From the NCBI RefSeq assembly GCF_900102195.1, contig NZ_FNBE01000023.1, forward strand, positions 1-37,133: a stretch of DNA of 37,133 bases, in the 5' to 3' direction. The notes beneath the pieces were generated by a model. It did no database searches, had not been told where the DNA came from, and saw only the letters and a program-made list of their open reading frames with translations. The position numbers and the translations under genes are program-made. Source of the DNA: Pseudonocardia oroxyli (GTDB taxonomy: Bacteria > Actinomycetota > Actinomycetes > Mycobacteriales > Pseudonocardiaceae). Below are positions 8,142 through 15,963 of this stretch, one piece after another (position 1 is the stretch's first letter; the number at the start of each line of letters is the position of its first letter).

Positions 8142-9032
8142 TTACGGACGGCCGCCGTGCGGCACGTCCACCCGCACGGTCAGCACCCGGGACTCGTGCG
8201 TCGCCGCACGGGCAGCGGGATCGAAGTCCGGGGCAGCGCAGAGGAAGAGGGTTCGACCGTCGTCGCCGCCGAGCATGCAGGCGAAGACGCCGCTGTCGAC
8301 CTGGATCTCGTCGACGACGGTTCCGCCCTCCTTGACTCGGATCACCTTGCCGCTGAGGGCATCGGCGATCCACAGCGCTCCTTCGGCGTCGAGGCAGCAG
8401 CCGTCCGGTGCCACCTTGACCTGGCTCAGCACGGTGCCGAAGTCCGGCCCGGTCGGCACGTCTCCGAACTGGGCCCAGACTCGCCGGTTCTGCAGCTGTC
8501 CGCTGTCGTCGATATCGAATGCCGTCACCCGGTTGGCGAAGGTCTCGCCGACCACAAGCACGTTGTCGTCGGTCACCACGCTGCCGTTCGGGAAGTGCAG
8601 CCCCTCCGCGGCCTCACTGACCGTTCCGTCGGGGTCGACCCTGATGAGCGCCGTCGGCGCCGGATCCGCCCCTGCACCCAGGTCGAAGCCGAAGTTCCCC
8701 ACGTAGGCCCGACCGGCGGAGTCGACGACCATGTCGTTGAGGTTTCCGCCGACGTGGTCCTTCAGGTTCGCGTGCACGACGACCCGACCGTCGAGCTCGC
8801 GTCGGAGCAGGGTGTGGTCGCGGGCCGACACGACGAGGAGCCGTCCGTCGGGCAGCCAGCCCAGACCGCCCGGCTGGTTCGGAACGTCGAGCTCGGTCCG
8901 CAGGTCCGACCCGTCGGCGGCCGCGGAGAGAACCCTGTTCGTGTAGAAGTCAGAAAACCAGATTCGGCCTTCGTGCCACCGAGGGCATTCCGTGAAGGAC
9001 ATGCCGCTGACGATGGTGGTCAGTTCTCTCAT
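8142..9032 (-). CDS. SMP-30/gluconolactonase-family protein
   Basis: A 296-residue six-bladed beta-propeller of the SMP-30/gluconolactonase/LRE family, metal-dependent enzymes that mostly hydrolyse lactones. Typical motifs are ECPRWHEGRIWFSDF near the N-terminus, NQPGGLGWLPDGRLLV, GGNLNDMVVDSAGRAYVGNF with the conserved Asn-Asp metal ligand, and FPNGSVV. Length is normal and no signal peptide is seen, so it acts in the cytosol. The ATG at 9032 is preceded by GAGAGG. It is divergent from the first LLM oxygenase across a region with two operator-like palindromes, suggesting shared control. A lactone made by Baeyer-Villiger-type LLM oxidation is a conceivable substrate; that is inference. Confidence 0.85.
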   Translation of the reverse strand: MRELTTIVSGMSFTECPRWHEGRIWFSDFYTNRVLSAAADGSDLRTELDVPNQPGGLGWLPDGRLLVVSARDHTLLRRELDGRVVVHANLKDHVGGNLNDMVVDSAGRAYVGNFGFDLGAGADPAPTALIRVDPDGTVSEAAEGLHFPNGSVVTDDNVLVVGETFANRVTAFDIDDSGQLQNRRVWAQFGDVPTGPDFGTVLSQVKVAPDGCCLDAEGALWIADALSGKVIRVKEGGTVVDEIQVDSGVFACMLGGDDGRTLFLCAAPDFDPAARAATHESRVLTVRVDVPHGGRP

Positions 9033-9486
9033 GTGCGAGGTCCTCTCTCAATGTGACAAGTGCGGAGTTGCGAGTGCAGGGGCACCCTGTCCCGCGGCGC
9101 CGCCCGACGGGTCGCACGATCGGGGAGTCGGAGTGTTCTCTCTGTTCTGTTCGCGAGCCGCCTTGTCACCGGGATGGGTGCAAGCAGCCACGCGGGAAGC
9201 ATCGCTCGGAGGGTGGTCGGCGACGTGAGGAACGGCTGGCCGGTACCGACACGGGAGTGCGCGCGAATGTGGCAACCGCGGTTTCGACGTGCTGCATCGG
9301 GCGTCTCCCTCTCGCGCCTGCACGCAGGGGCGGGGTCACCGACCTGCTGCGTACCACCGCTAACGGCGCTCAGGGGTGCGGCGTCGCTGCGGCATTCCTC
9401 CGTATCAGGTGACCGACGATCGAGCGCTGGGCCCGATGGACCGGTTCACGACTCTCGCACTGTCCCACTCGTCGGCCGGAACGGGA

Positions 9487-9503
9487 TGTAGCATCCTGCG
9501 ACG
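9487..9503. promoter_or_regulatory. Operator-like palindrome, copy 2
   Basis: TGTAGCATCCTGCGACG, the same 7-3-7 layout as the copy at 5402. It is exactly 40 bases from copy 3, start to start, which is close to four helical turns and would place two dimers on one DNA face. Confidence 0.65.
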
Positions 9504-9526
9504 GTCCCGGAGAATATTTGTGAAGG

Positions 9527-9543
9527 TGTAGCGCATCGCTACA
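9527..9543. promoter_or_regulatory. Operator-like palindrome, copy 3 (perfect)
   Basis: TGTAGCGCATCGCTACA is a perfect 7-3-7 inverted repeat. With copy 2 it lies between the divergent SMP-30 gene and the first LLM oxygenase. It is the best candidate high-affinity site for the AcoR-like regulator encoded at 11411-13195. Confidence 0.7.
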
Positions 9544-9558
9544 TCGCTGCTGCGGTAC

Positions 9559-9620
9559 CTGTCCGTAGCCTCTTCGGTCGAGGCAGTCGGACAGATGGTG
9601 GTCGCCTTTCTCGGAGGCGA
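9559..9620 (+). other. Structured segment: nested hairpins
   Basis: CTGTCCG (9559-9565) pairs with CGGACAG (9588-9594), enclosing GCCTC/GAGGC (9568-9572 with 9580-9584). A second hairpin, TCGCCT/AGGCGA (9602-9607 with 9615-9620), follows at once. They lie 16 bases beyond the perfect operator. This could be an RNA leader structure of the LLM transcript or further protein-binding sites. Confidence 0.4.
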
Positions 9621-9641
9621 TAGGACAAAGGAGTTGACACC

Positions 9642-9707
9642 GTGAGGTTTCGCGTGCGCAGGACTCGTTCCTCCGCTACCCGATCACGCAGCCATCTAGA
9701 CTCCTGA
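9642..9707 (+). CDS. Possible 21-residue leader peptide
   Basis: A GTG start preceded by AAAGGAG at 8 bases opens a 21-codon frame (MRFRVRRTRSSAT...) that is rich in arginine and serine and ends with TGA at 9705. The ribosome binding site is the strongest in this intergenic region and the frame follows two hairpins, so a leader peptide is possible. There is no conservation evidence and chance is a fair alternative. Confidence 0.2.
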   Translation: MRFRVRRTRSSATRSRSHLDS

Positions 9708-10048
9708 GTAGCCGTTTCGAGGCTGGTGATCGGCTCGTCGCGTCCGAATCGACCGTGACGACGACACCACGACGTACCTCGTCGACCTGATCGTGAGGTG
9801 CGATCGCGTTCGGCGACGGCGATCGCCTGCGGTGTTCCGGGACCGATCTTCATTGCATGATCCAGCGAGGGTGGGGGATCGTGCGGCGTTCGCCGACCAC
9901 GGCTCATCCCATGCCCCTCGCTACTGGAATCACCGCGAACTTGATGAGCGCATGACGCTCTCCCGGTGAGGCCGTCGTCCCGTCGACCCCGACGATCTCG
10001 CAACACAAGTTTCGACCGACCGAACAATCACACGAACGGAGATCTGCT

Positions 10049-11116
10049 GTGAAGGCGAGCCTTCAGCTTCTCTTCCAGAACCACGACACCGGCATGACGG
10101 ACGCGGAGCTCTACGCCGCGGAGCTGCGCCTCGCCGAGCTGGCCGAGTCGCTCGGCTACTCCGCGATCTGGTGCATCGAGCACCACTTCGACGGTGACTA
10201 CTCGATGTGCCCGGACAACACCCAGCTGCTCTCGTACCTGGCCGCCCGGACCGAGAGCATCGAGCTGGTGCCCGGCGCGATCATCCTGCCGTGGTGGACC
10301 CAGCCGCTGCGCGTGGCCGAGAAGGTCGCCCTCCTCGACATCCTCGCGAACGGCCGGGTCCGTCTGGGTCTGGGCCGCGGTCTGGCCCGCAGCGAGTACG
10401 CGAGCATGGGCATCGACATGAGCGAGTCACGCGAGCGGTTCGACGAGGCTGCAGAGCTGGTGCTGAACGCGCTCGACACGGGTGTCGCGGTCGGCGACGG
10501 CCGCTTCTTCAAGCAGCCCGAGGCCACCCTCGCCCCCGCTCCGCCCAGGGGCTTCCGGGACCGGATGGTGTGCATCGCGATGTCCCCCGACTCGCTGAGC
10601 GTCGCGGCCAAGCTGGGCGCGGCCATGGCGACGTTCGTCCAGTTCCCCATCGAGCAGCACGCGCCGCTGATCTCCACCTACCAGGAGGAGTACCGCAAGG
10701 CGCAGGGCGTCGACGCGCCGCCGCCCACGCTGACCGAGTTCGTGGTGTGCACCGAGGACGAGGAGGAGGCCAAGCAGCTGGCCACCGAGTACATCTCGCG
10801 GTACTTCACCACGGTCATGCGCCACTACGAGTTCGCCGGTGTGCACTTCGGCGACACGAAGGGGTACAAGTCCTACGACGCTGTCGCGGCGATGATTCGC
10901 GAGGCCGGCCAGGAGGCGGCCGCGGAGGGCTACGTCAACGCTCAGACCTGGGGCACGCCGGACCAGATCATCGAGAAGATCAAGGCGCGCCGCGCCGTCA
11001 TCGGTGACTACGACCTGAACTGCGCCTTCTACTACGCGGGGATGCCCATCGAGAAGGCCGAGGCCAGCATGCGCCTCTTCAGCGAGAAGGTGCTGCCGGA
11101 GCTCAAGGCGCTGTAG
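10049..11116 (+). CDS. LLM-class flavin-dependent oxygenase, copy 1
   Basis: A 355-residue bacterial luciferase-like monooxygenase that uses reduced flavin and O2 to oxygenate an organic substrate. The TIM-barrel starts MKASLQLLFQNHD; SAIWCIEHHFDGD carries the family's E-H-H-F signature near residue 42, and RVRLGLGRGLARSEYASMGI is the flavin phosphate-binding region. The ending, EKVLPELKAL, is usual. The GTG start is supported by ACGGAG seven bases before. It is monocistronic, flanked by operator-like palindromes upstream and a strong terminator downstream. It and the second LLM enzyme share motifs but differ clearly, so they may act on successive substrates or as two components. The substrate is not readable from sequence. 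Confidence 0.85.
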   Translation: MKASLQLLFQNHDTGMTDAELYAAELRLAELAESLGYSAIWCIEHHFDGDYSMCPDNTQLLSYLAARTESIELVPGAIILPWWTQPLRVAEKVALLDILANGRVRLGLGRGLARSEYASMGIDMSESRERFDEAAELVLNALDTGVAVGDGRFFKQPEATLAPAPPRGFRDRMVCIAMSPDSLSVAAKLGAAMATFVQFPIEQHAPLISTYQEEYRKAQGVDAPPPTLTEFVVCTEDEEEAKQLATEYISRYFTTVMRHYEFAGVHFGDTKGYKSYDAVAAMIREAGQEAAAEGYVNAQTWGTPDQIIEKIKARRAVIGDYDLNCAFYYAGMPIEKAEASMRLFSEKVLPELKAL

Positions 11117-11166
11117 GGCGCGGCGGTCAGGAGGGAGCGGTCGACTCTGTCGCCCGCGTCGCTCCC

Positions 11167-11200
11167 GAAGGTGGGCCGGATGGTCGGCCGGCCCACCTTC
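11167..11200 (+). terminator. Hairpin terminator after LLM gene
   Basis: A perfect 13-bp stem (GAAGGTGGGCCGG at 11167-11179 with its complement at 11188-11200) and an 8-base loop, 50 bases after the LLM stop codon. The 11117-11410 gap also holds a half-operator CGCTACA at 11227-11233, in front of the regulator gene. Confidence 0.8.
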
Positions 11201-11410
11201 GCTGATCGATGGACACCGTCCCATTTCGCTACAATTGACCGCGGAGTGGGATGGGTAGCCTCCACTGGCGCGAAGGCAACGCGATTCGTGTGCTGCCAAT
11301 GGAGGCGGACGGAGGCTCTAGCTCATGCTGTTGCGGCCGTGGAAGGCACCATCGTGGGGAGCGACGGCCCTCCCCGCTGGATCCCGGCGTCCTGATGACG
11401 GATCCTGCTC

Positions 11411-13195
11411 ATGAGTTGGCTTCGCGAGTTCTCGCAGGCCCGGGACGATGTTCTCTCGTCCGCCGTGGCGCAGTTGCCGTCGCCCCCGAGAGTCATCCGT
11501 CCCACGGTCTACGACTCCTGGCGGCGGTCGCGGCTGCAGGGTTTGCATCCTGAAAGGGTCGAGCCTCGGCATCTGCTGGAGTCGGAAGCCGACAACTACC
11601 TGGCCCGCGCCGTCTCGCCGATCGTCGCCAAGTACGAGGCGGCGCTGGAGCACGGCGCCTACGCCCTCGTGCTCACCGACCGAGACGGCCGGCTGCTCCG
11701 TCGCTGGGTCAAGGACCCGGCGCTGGCCGCCGTGATGGACAATCTCGGCGTCGCTCCCGGCACCAACATGGACGAGTCGACGGTCGGGACCACGAGCCTC
11801 ATCGCCATGCTGACCGGTCGCCCCGAGATGATCAAAGGCCCCGAGCACTTCTCCGAGAAGTTCCGTGAGTTCAGCTGCTCGAGCGCGCCGATCATCCACC
11901 CCGTGAACCACCGGCTCCTCGGAAGCGTCTCCCTGATCTGTCGGCTGTGGGACACGGCTCCGATCATGCTGCCGTGGGTCATCGACTTCGTCGCCGCGGT
12001 CACGGAGGCGTTGCGGATCAGGGCCTCACACCGCGAGCAGCAGCTCCTCGACGCCTACACCGCACACAACCGGGACGCTCGTCATCCCGTGATCGCGCTC
12101 GACTCGAAGACGATCATCACCAACGCCGCGGCGGCCCGGCTCCTCGGTGGGGTCGACCAGAGCCTGCTCTGGGAACATGCCCGTCGCAGCCTCGTCGACC
12201 GGCTGCAGGGCCCGACCACGCTCACCCTCCCGGACGGGCAGGTCCTGACGGTGGACTGTCGGGCGGTCTCCCACGAGACCGACGATGCGGGCGCGGTGCT
12301 GGTGATCAAGAAACAGGCCCAGTCCCGTCGAGCCGTCGAGGGCACCTCGAAAGCGAACGGATTCACCCAGCTCCCGGGCCTGGTCGGGCGGAGCGCGGCG
12401 TGGCGGGCGTTCTGTCGTGACGCGGCGGCGCACATGGGCAGCCGGACACCGGTCCTCGTGACGGGCGAAGCCGGCTCGGGACGGCTGGCCGTGACACAGG
12501 CCCTTCAGGGCCGGCGGGACGTCCGGGTCATCGATGCCGCCGGCGCATCCTCGCGGGGAGCCGAGAGATGGTGTCGTGATCTCGAGGCTCTCCTCGACAT
12601 CCCCGACGTGTCCTTGGTGATCAGACATGTCGAGCTGCTCACTCCCACATCGGCATTGGCCGCCCTCGCGACCCTCCGCCGAGCGTCCCCGCACAGGCTT
12701 CTGGCCACCGCGGAGAAGCCGGCGTTCGACTCGACGAGGCACAACGCGCTGCTCGACTCATTCACCGCCGTGCTCGAGGTACCCCCTCTGCGAGATCGAC
12801 TCGAGGACTTCTCCGACCTGGTCGCTCACCTGACGGAGCGGGAGACCGAGGGTGCTGTGCAGGTGCAGTGGACACCGGAGGCCATCCAGGCCCTCAGCCG
12901 TCTGGACTGGCCGGGGAACCTGAACTCGCTCAACGCGCTCGTCCGTCGGCTCGTCGTGGGGCGATCGAGCGGACGCCGAATCGGTGTGGAGCACCTGCCT
13001 CCCGAGTATCTCGCTCGGGGAGCGCGGCGCCCGCTCGCGAGTCTGGAGCAGACCGAGGCCCAGGCGATCATGAATGCCCTGCAGGCCGCGGGTGGCAACA
13101 AGAACCAGGCCGCGTTGTCGCTTGGCATAGCCAGGTCGACGCTCTACCGGAAGGTCCGAGCCCTCGGCCTCGACCTCTCGTCCACGGTCTACTGA
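11411..13195 (+). CDS. AcoR-like activator without GAFTGA (GAF, AAA, Fis-HTH)
   Basis: A 594-residue regulator with the AcoR/DhaR layout. RPTVYDSWRRSRLQGLHPE opens it. A GAF domain spans roughly 60-205, with GTNMDESTVGTTSLIA and EHFSEKFREFSCSSAPI. An AAA-like module lies at about 315-530, and a Fis-type HTH (NKNQAALSLGIARSTLYRKV) ends the protein. The Walker A is degenerate (TGEAGSGR, lacking the usual lysine) and no GAFTGA loop for sigma-54 contact is present. Actinobacteria lack sigma-54, and such proteins are thought to work with sigma-70-type holoenzyme. The GAF domain would sense the substrate or an intermediate. The 17-bp palindromes suit a Fis-type dimer. No ribosome binding site precedes the ATG at 11411, so the start is uncertain. 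Confidence 0.85.
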   Translation: MSWLREFSQARDDVLSSAVAQLPSPPRVIRPTVYDSWRRSRLQGLHPERVEPRHLLESEADNYLARAVSPIVAKYEAALEHGAYALVLTDRDGRLLRRWVKDPALAAVMDNLGVAPGTNMDESTVGTTSLIAMLTGRPEMIKGPEHFSEKFREFSCSSAPIIHPVNHRLLGSVSLICRLWDTAPIMLPWVIDFVAAVTEALRIRASHREQQLLDAYTAHNRDARHPVIALDSKTIITNAAAARLLGGVDQSLLWEHARRSLVDRLQGPTTLTLPDGQVLTVDCRAVSHETDDAGAVLVIKKQAQSRRAVEGTSKANGFTQLPGLVGRSAAWRAFCRDAAAHMGSRTPVLVTGEAGSGRLAVTQALQGRRDVRVIDAAGASSRGAERWCRDLEALLDIPDVSLVIRHVELLTPTSALAALATLRRASPHRLLATAEKPAFDSTRHNALLDSFTAVLEVPPLRDRLEDFSDLVAHLTERETEGAVQVQWTPEAIQALSRLDWPGNLNSLNALVRRLVVGRSSGRRIGVEHLPPEYLARGARRPLASLEQTEAQAIMNALQAAGGNKNQAALSLGIARSTLYRKVRALGLDLSSTVY

Positions 13196-13306
13196 GGGCG
13201 TCGACCCTCGGCGCACGGCGCGCACGAGGAGCCGCTGCCGGACGGTGGAGCGCACGATCCGACCACTGGTCGCGTGGTGCTCCGGACACGAAGCGGTGGC
13301 CCGGAA

Positions 13307-13343
13307 GGCTCCACCGCACCGCCGACGACGGTGCGGTGGAGCC
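13307..13343. terminator. Bidirectional terminator between convergent genes
   Basis: A perfect 15-bp stem (GGCTCCACCGCACCG at 13307-13321, complement at 13329-13343) with a 7-base loop. It lies between the convergent activator gene and the leftward SDR gene and can serve both. Confidence 0.85.
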
Positions 13344-13390
13344 CCGGGATCTGTCGTCGGGGCGAGCCCCGGAGTACGTCCGGCGGTCGG

Positions 13391-14224
13391 TCAGAGCAGG
13401 TAGCTGCCTGCGTCGACGTTCAGCGCCGCACCGGTGATGTATCGAGCCTCGTCGCTGGCGAGGAACAGCAGGGCGTTGGAGATGTCGACCGGCTCGACCC
13501 ACGGGATCGGCAGCAGCTGCAGCCGGCTCGACGCCTCGGCGAACTCGTCCCTGCTGGCGCCGGACTTGCCGGCGAACAGGTCGTAGATCGGCTGATTGTG
13601 GATCATGTCTGTGTTCACCTGGGTGGGGTGGACACTGTTCACCCGGATGCTGGCGGGTGCGAGCTCCATCGCGAGGGTGCGGGTCAGCCCGACGACCCCG
13701 TGCTTGGCCGACACGTAGTGCGCCATGTTGGCGTAGCCGCGAATACCCGCCACCGAGCTGGTGAGGACGATCGAGCCGCCGTTGCCACCGGCCTTGAGGT
13801 GGGGGATCGTCGCCTTGACGGTGTGCCACACGCCGCTCAGGTTGATGTCGATCATCGTGCGCCACTCGTCCTCGGGCAGCGACTCCGCGGGGGTGGGGGT
13901 GCCGACGACGCCGGCGTTCGCGCTGACGATGTCGAGCCGACCCAGCTGGCTGACGCCTTCCTCGACCGCGGCCTTGACCGCGTCGAAGTCGCGGACATCC
14001 GCCTTCTTGGCGACGATCCGCCGGTCGAGTGCCTCGACCTGGCGCACGGTCTCCGCGAGGTCGTCCTCGGTCGCGGGCGGGCTCACCTCATAGGGCACGC
14101 CCTCGCAGATGTCGACGGCGATGATGTCGGCACCCTCCTGCGCCAGCCGGAGCGCGTGCGAGCGCCCCTGACCGCGTGCAGCGCCGGTGATGAAGGCGAC
14201 TTTGCCCTCGACTCTCCCAGCCAT
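13391..14224 (-). CDS. Mycofactocin-type SDR (carveol dehydrogenase-like)
   Basis: A 277-residue SDR of the group usually called mycofactocin-coupled. It has the cofactor motif TGAARGQGRSHALRLAQEGA and the diagnostic DICEGVPYEVSP stretch followed by ETVRQVEALDRR, the insertion that shields a tightly held NAD. Catalytic Ser and Tyr-Lys are in TSSVAGIRG and HYVSAKHG, and VNTDMIHNQPIYDLF is typical. These enzymes oxidise secondary alcohols with non-exchangeable NAD re-oxidised through mycofactocin. AAGGAGA precedes the ATG. An operator-like palindrome lies about 260 bases upstream. Its C-terminus, from DISNALLFLASDEARYITG, closely matches the SDR tail fused to the MoxR fragment at 5536. Confidence 0.88.
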   Translation of the reverse strand: MAGRVEGKVAFITGAARGQGRSHALRLAQEGADIIAVDICEGVPYEVSPPATEDDLAETVRQVEALDRRIVAKKADVRDFDAVKAAVEEGVSQLGRLDIVSANAGVVGTPTPAESLPEDEWRTMIDINLSGVWHTVKATIPHLKAGGNGGSIVLTSSVAGIRGYANMAHYVSAKHGVVGLTRTLAMELAPASIRVNSVHPTQVNTDMIHNQPIYDLFAGKSGASRDEFAEASSRLQLLPIPWVEPVDISNALLFLASDEARYITGAALNVDAGSYLL

Positions 14225-14591
14225 TGTCTTTCTCCTTCCGGCCTACCTAATCGCCCGATACGCCGATGAGGGCGCGTCGTCAGCCGAGGTGGCTCGTGCG
14301 GTATGGGGTTTCCTGGCGATGATCCGGTCGACCTACTGCGGTGACCCGGGGGTCCGTGCGGTGGAACAGAGTCGACATTCGCTGGTGTCGTGATGAACTC
14401 CCGCGCGACCGGTGGGACACAGGCGCATCTCCCGCTGACCGATCATCACGAGGGAGCATGGCATTCGGCAGGCCGTCCGCGTTGTAGCGTTCTGCGACGA
14501 CAACGGCCGTAGCCTGACGCGCTGCGTGAATCGCGAGGACTGCGCATCGGCGACCGAAGACGGTCCGATCAGGCGAGGCGTCCCGGACCGC
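14225..14591. other. Intergenic region upstream of the SDR gene
   Basis: It holds the SDR ribosome binding site (AAGGAGA on the minus strand) and the operator-like palindrome at 14483-14499. No coding remnant is recognised in the rest. Confidence 0.5.
14483..14499. promoter_or_regulatory. Operator-like palindrome, copy 4
   Basis: TGTAGCGTTCTGCGACG has the 7-3-7 layout of copies 1-3. It lies upstream of the leftward mycofactocin-type SDR gene, which suggests that this gene belongs to the same regulon as the first LLM oxygenase. Confidence 0.65.
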
Positions 14592-15656
14592 TCAGCCGAG
14601 CGGATTCGGGTGGCTTCTCGACAGCAGTCCGGTGACCGCCGCGCTGCCCCCACGACGCAGCGTCTCTGCGGGGCTGACTCCGTAACGGCTGCTGTAGCTC
14701 GCCGCGAATCGCCCGTAGTGGTGCACGCCCCAGCGCCGCGCGATCGCCGAGGCTGTCGTCGAGTCGGGGTCGGCCGCCGTCAGCTCGGCGTGTATCCGGG
14801 CGAGTCGGAACTCACGGAGGTACGTCATGGGGGGTGTGCCGACGTGGCGGCGGAACCCCTCTTCGAGCGCTCGGACGCTCACCCCGGCCGCCGCGGCGAG
14901 ATCGGTGACCGACGCGATCTCCGCCGCTTTCGCCTCGATGAGGTCGAGGGCGTTACCGATGCTGGCGGGCGCGGTCCTGCGCCCCGGATCGGAGAGTTCG
15001 ACGGAGTAGTTGTGGGGCTGGCCGCGCAGGAGGGCGGTCATCGTGAGGCCGGCCAGACTCCCCGCCATGAGCGGGTCCGCCATCATTCCGTCCGGCCGAC
15101 TGGACTCGGATCGCAGGAGCTGCAGCGTGCGCAGGAATGCACCGGCGTGGGGCTCGTCGAGGTCCAGCCGGATGTTGAAGCGCAGTGGGGTCGCCGGGGT
15201 CCGTCCGAGCAGCGAGGCGAGCGCATTCTCCAGCGCCGTGGGTTCGAACCGGGCGGTGATCAGGCGGCAGTCCTGGCTCCAGTCTTCGAAATGCACCGGT
15301 TCGTCGGGGGCGACGACGACGGCGCGACCGCCTGTCGCGAGGACCGAACTCCGTCGTTGGCCGACACGAACATGCCCGACGCCGGCGAGCACGACGACGT
15401 AGTACCGCGGTGGGGGCGCGTAGAGCCGGACGTCGGTACCGAGCTCGACGTAGCCGAACTCCACACCGGGCATGGCGGCGGTCCACAGGCGCATCTCGAA
15501 CCGGCTCGGACGGCTGGCGATCTGGAGCTTGTTGGGCGCATAGGCGCGCGAGATCGCCGCACTGGCCTCGTCGACGTCACTCGTGCGGACTAGCGTGCCC
15601 GCCGGGGGATCCATCTCGACGAGCCCGCCCTGTCCGGTTCGGGTCTGCTCTGCCAC
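14592..15656 (-). CDS. AraC-family regulator
   Basis: A 354-residue regulator. The first 200 residues have the AraC-binding-like (cupin-type) effector domain, recognisable from RLYAPPPRYYVVVLAGVGHV and VVVAPDEPVHFEDW. The C-terminal AraC/XylS HTH pair covers about 235-335, with VTDLAAAAGVSVRALEEGFR, GTPPMTYLREFRLARIHAEL and a second HTH including AIARRWGVHHYGRFAASYSS. AGGAGGA before the GTG at 15656 supports the start. It is divergent from the LLM/meta-cleavage operon across 307 bases and is the natural local activator for it, as in other aromatic catabolic operons (NphR or XylS type). The effector is unknown. Confidence 0.85.
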   Translation of the reverse strand: MAEQTRTGQGGLVEMDPPAGTLVRTSDVDEASAAISRAYAPNKLQIASRPSRFEMRLWTAAMPGVEFGYVELGTDVRLYAPPPRYYVVVLAGVGHVRVGQRRSSVLATGGRAVVVAPDEPVHFEDWSQDCRLITARFEPTALENALASLLGRTPATPLRFNIRLDLDEPHAGAFLRTLQLLRSESSRPDGMMADPLMAGSLAGLTMTALLRGQPHNYSVELSDPGRRTAPASIGNALDLIEAKAAEIASVTDLAAAAGVSVRALEEGFRRHVGTPPMTYLREFRLARIHAELTAADPDSTTASAIARRWGVHHYGRFAASYSSRYGVSPAETLRRGGSAAVTGLLSRSHPNPLG

Positions 15657-15963
15657 CCCACAGTCCTCCTGCGCTCATCACGACACCGTGACGAACTCAG
15701 CGCCAGTCGCCGCAGTTCGGGGACATCGTAAGCCGCTGGCCGCAGCGAGACAGCCGATTCGCGACGTCTGGCATCCGGTTCGCGCGGTCTCGGGCCACTG
15801 CCGGTGGCGGGGCGCATCAGTCGGCGCGAGAACTGGACCGAGTCGAGCGGAGAGCGGACTGCCGACCATTCGGCTGGCACCTAGCGTCGCTCCTGCCTCA
15901 CAGAGGCCGTCCTTGCCCTCACACCGTGGGACGGACCGACTGTCAAAGTGGACGGAGCACCAA
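15657..15963. promoter_or_regulatory. Divergent promoter region, AraC gene and LLM operon
   Basis: These 307 bases must contain both start sites. I do not see the TGTAGC-type palindrome here, so this operon is probably controlled by the AraC protein rather than by the AcoR-like one. No consensus promoter boxes are convincing by eye. Confidence 0.4.

Larger units (their letters stand above)
9033..10048. other. Long divergent intergenic region
   Basis: About one kilobase between the divergent SMP-30 and LLM genes. It contains two operator-like palindromes 40 bp apart, a set of nested hairpins and a tiny frame with a strong ribosome binding site (separate entries). No protein remnant is recognised on either strand. 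Confidence 0.5.

Noticed and set aside
9539..10027. Minus-strand frame of 162 codons in the LLM upstream region
   Set aside because: Arginine/serine-rich, no motif, and it runs through the operator palindrome and hairpins.
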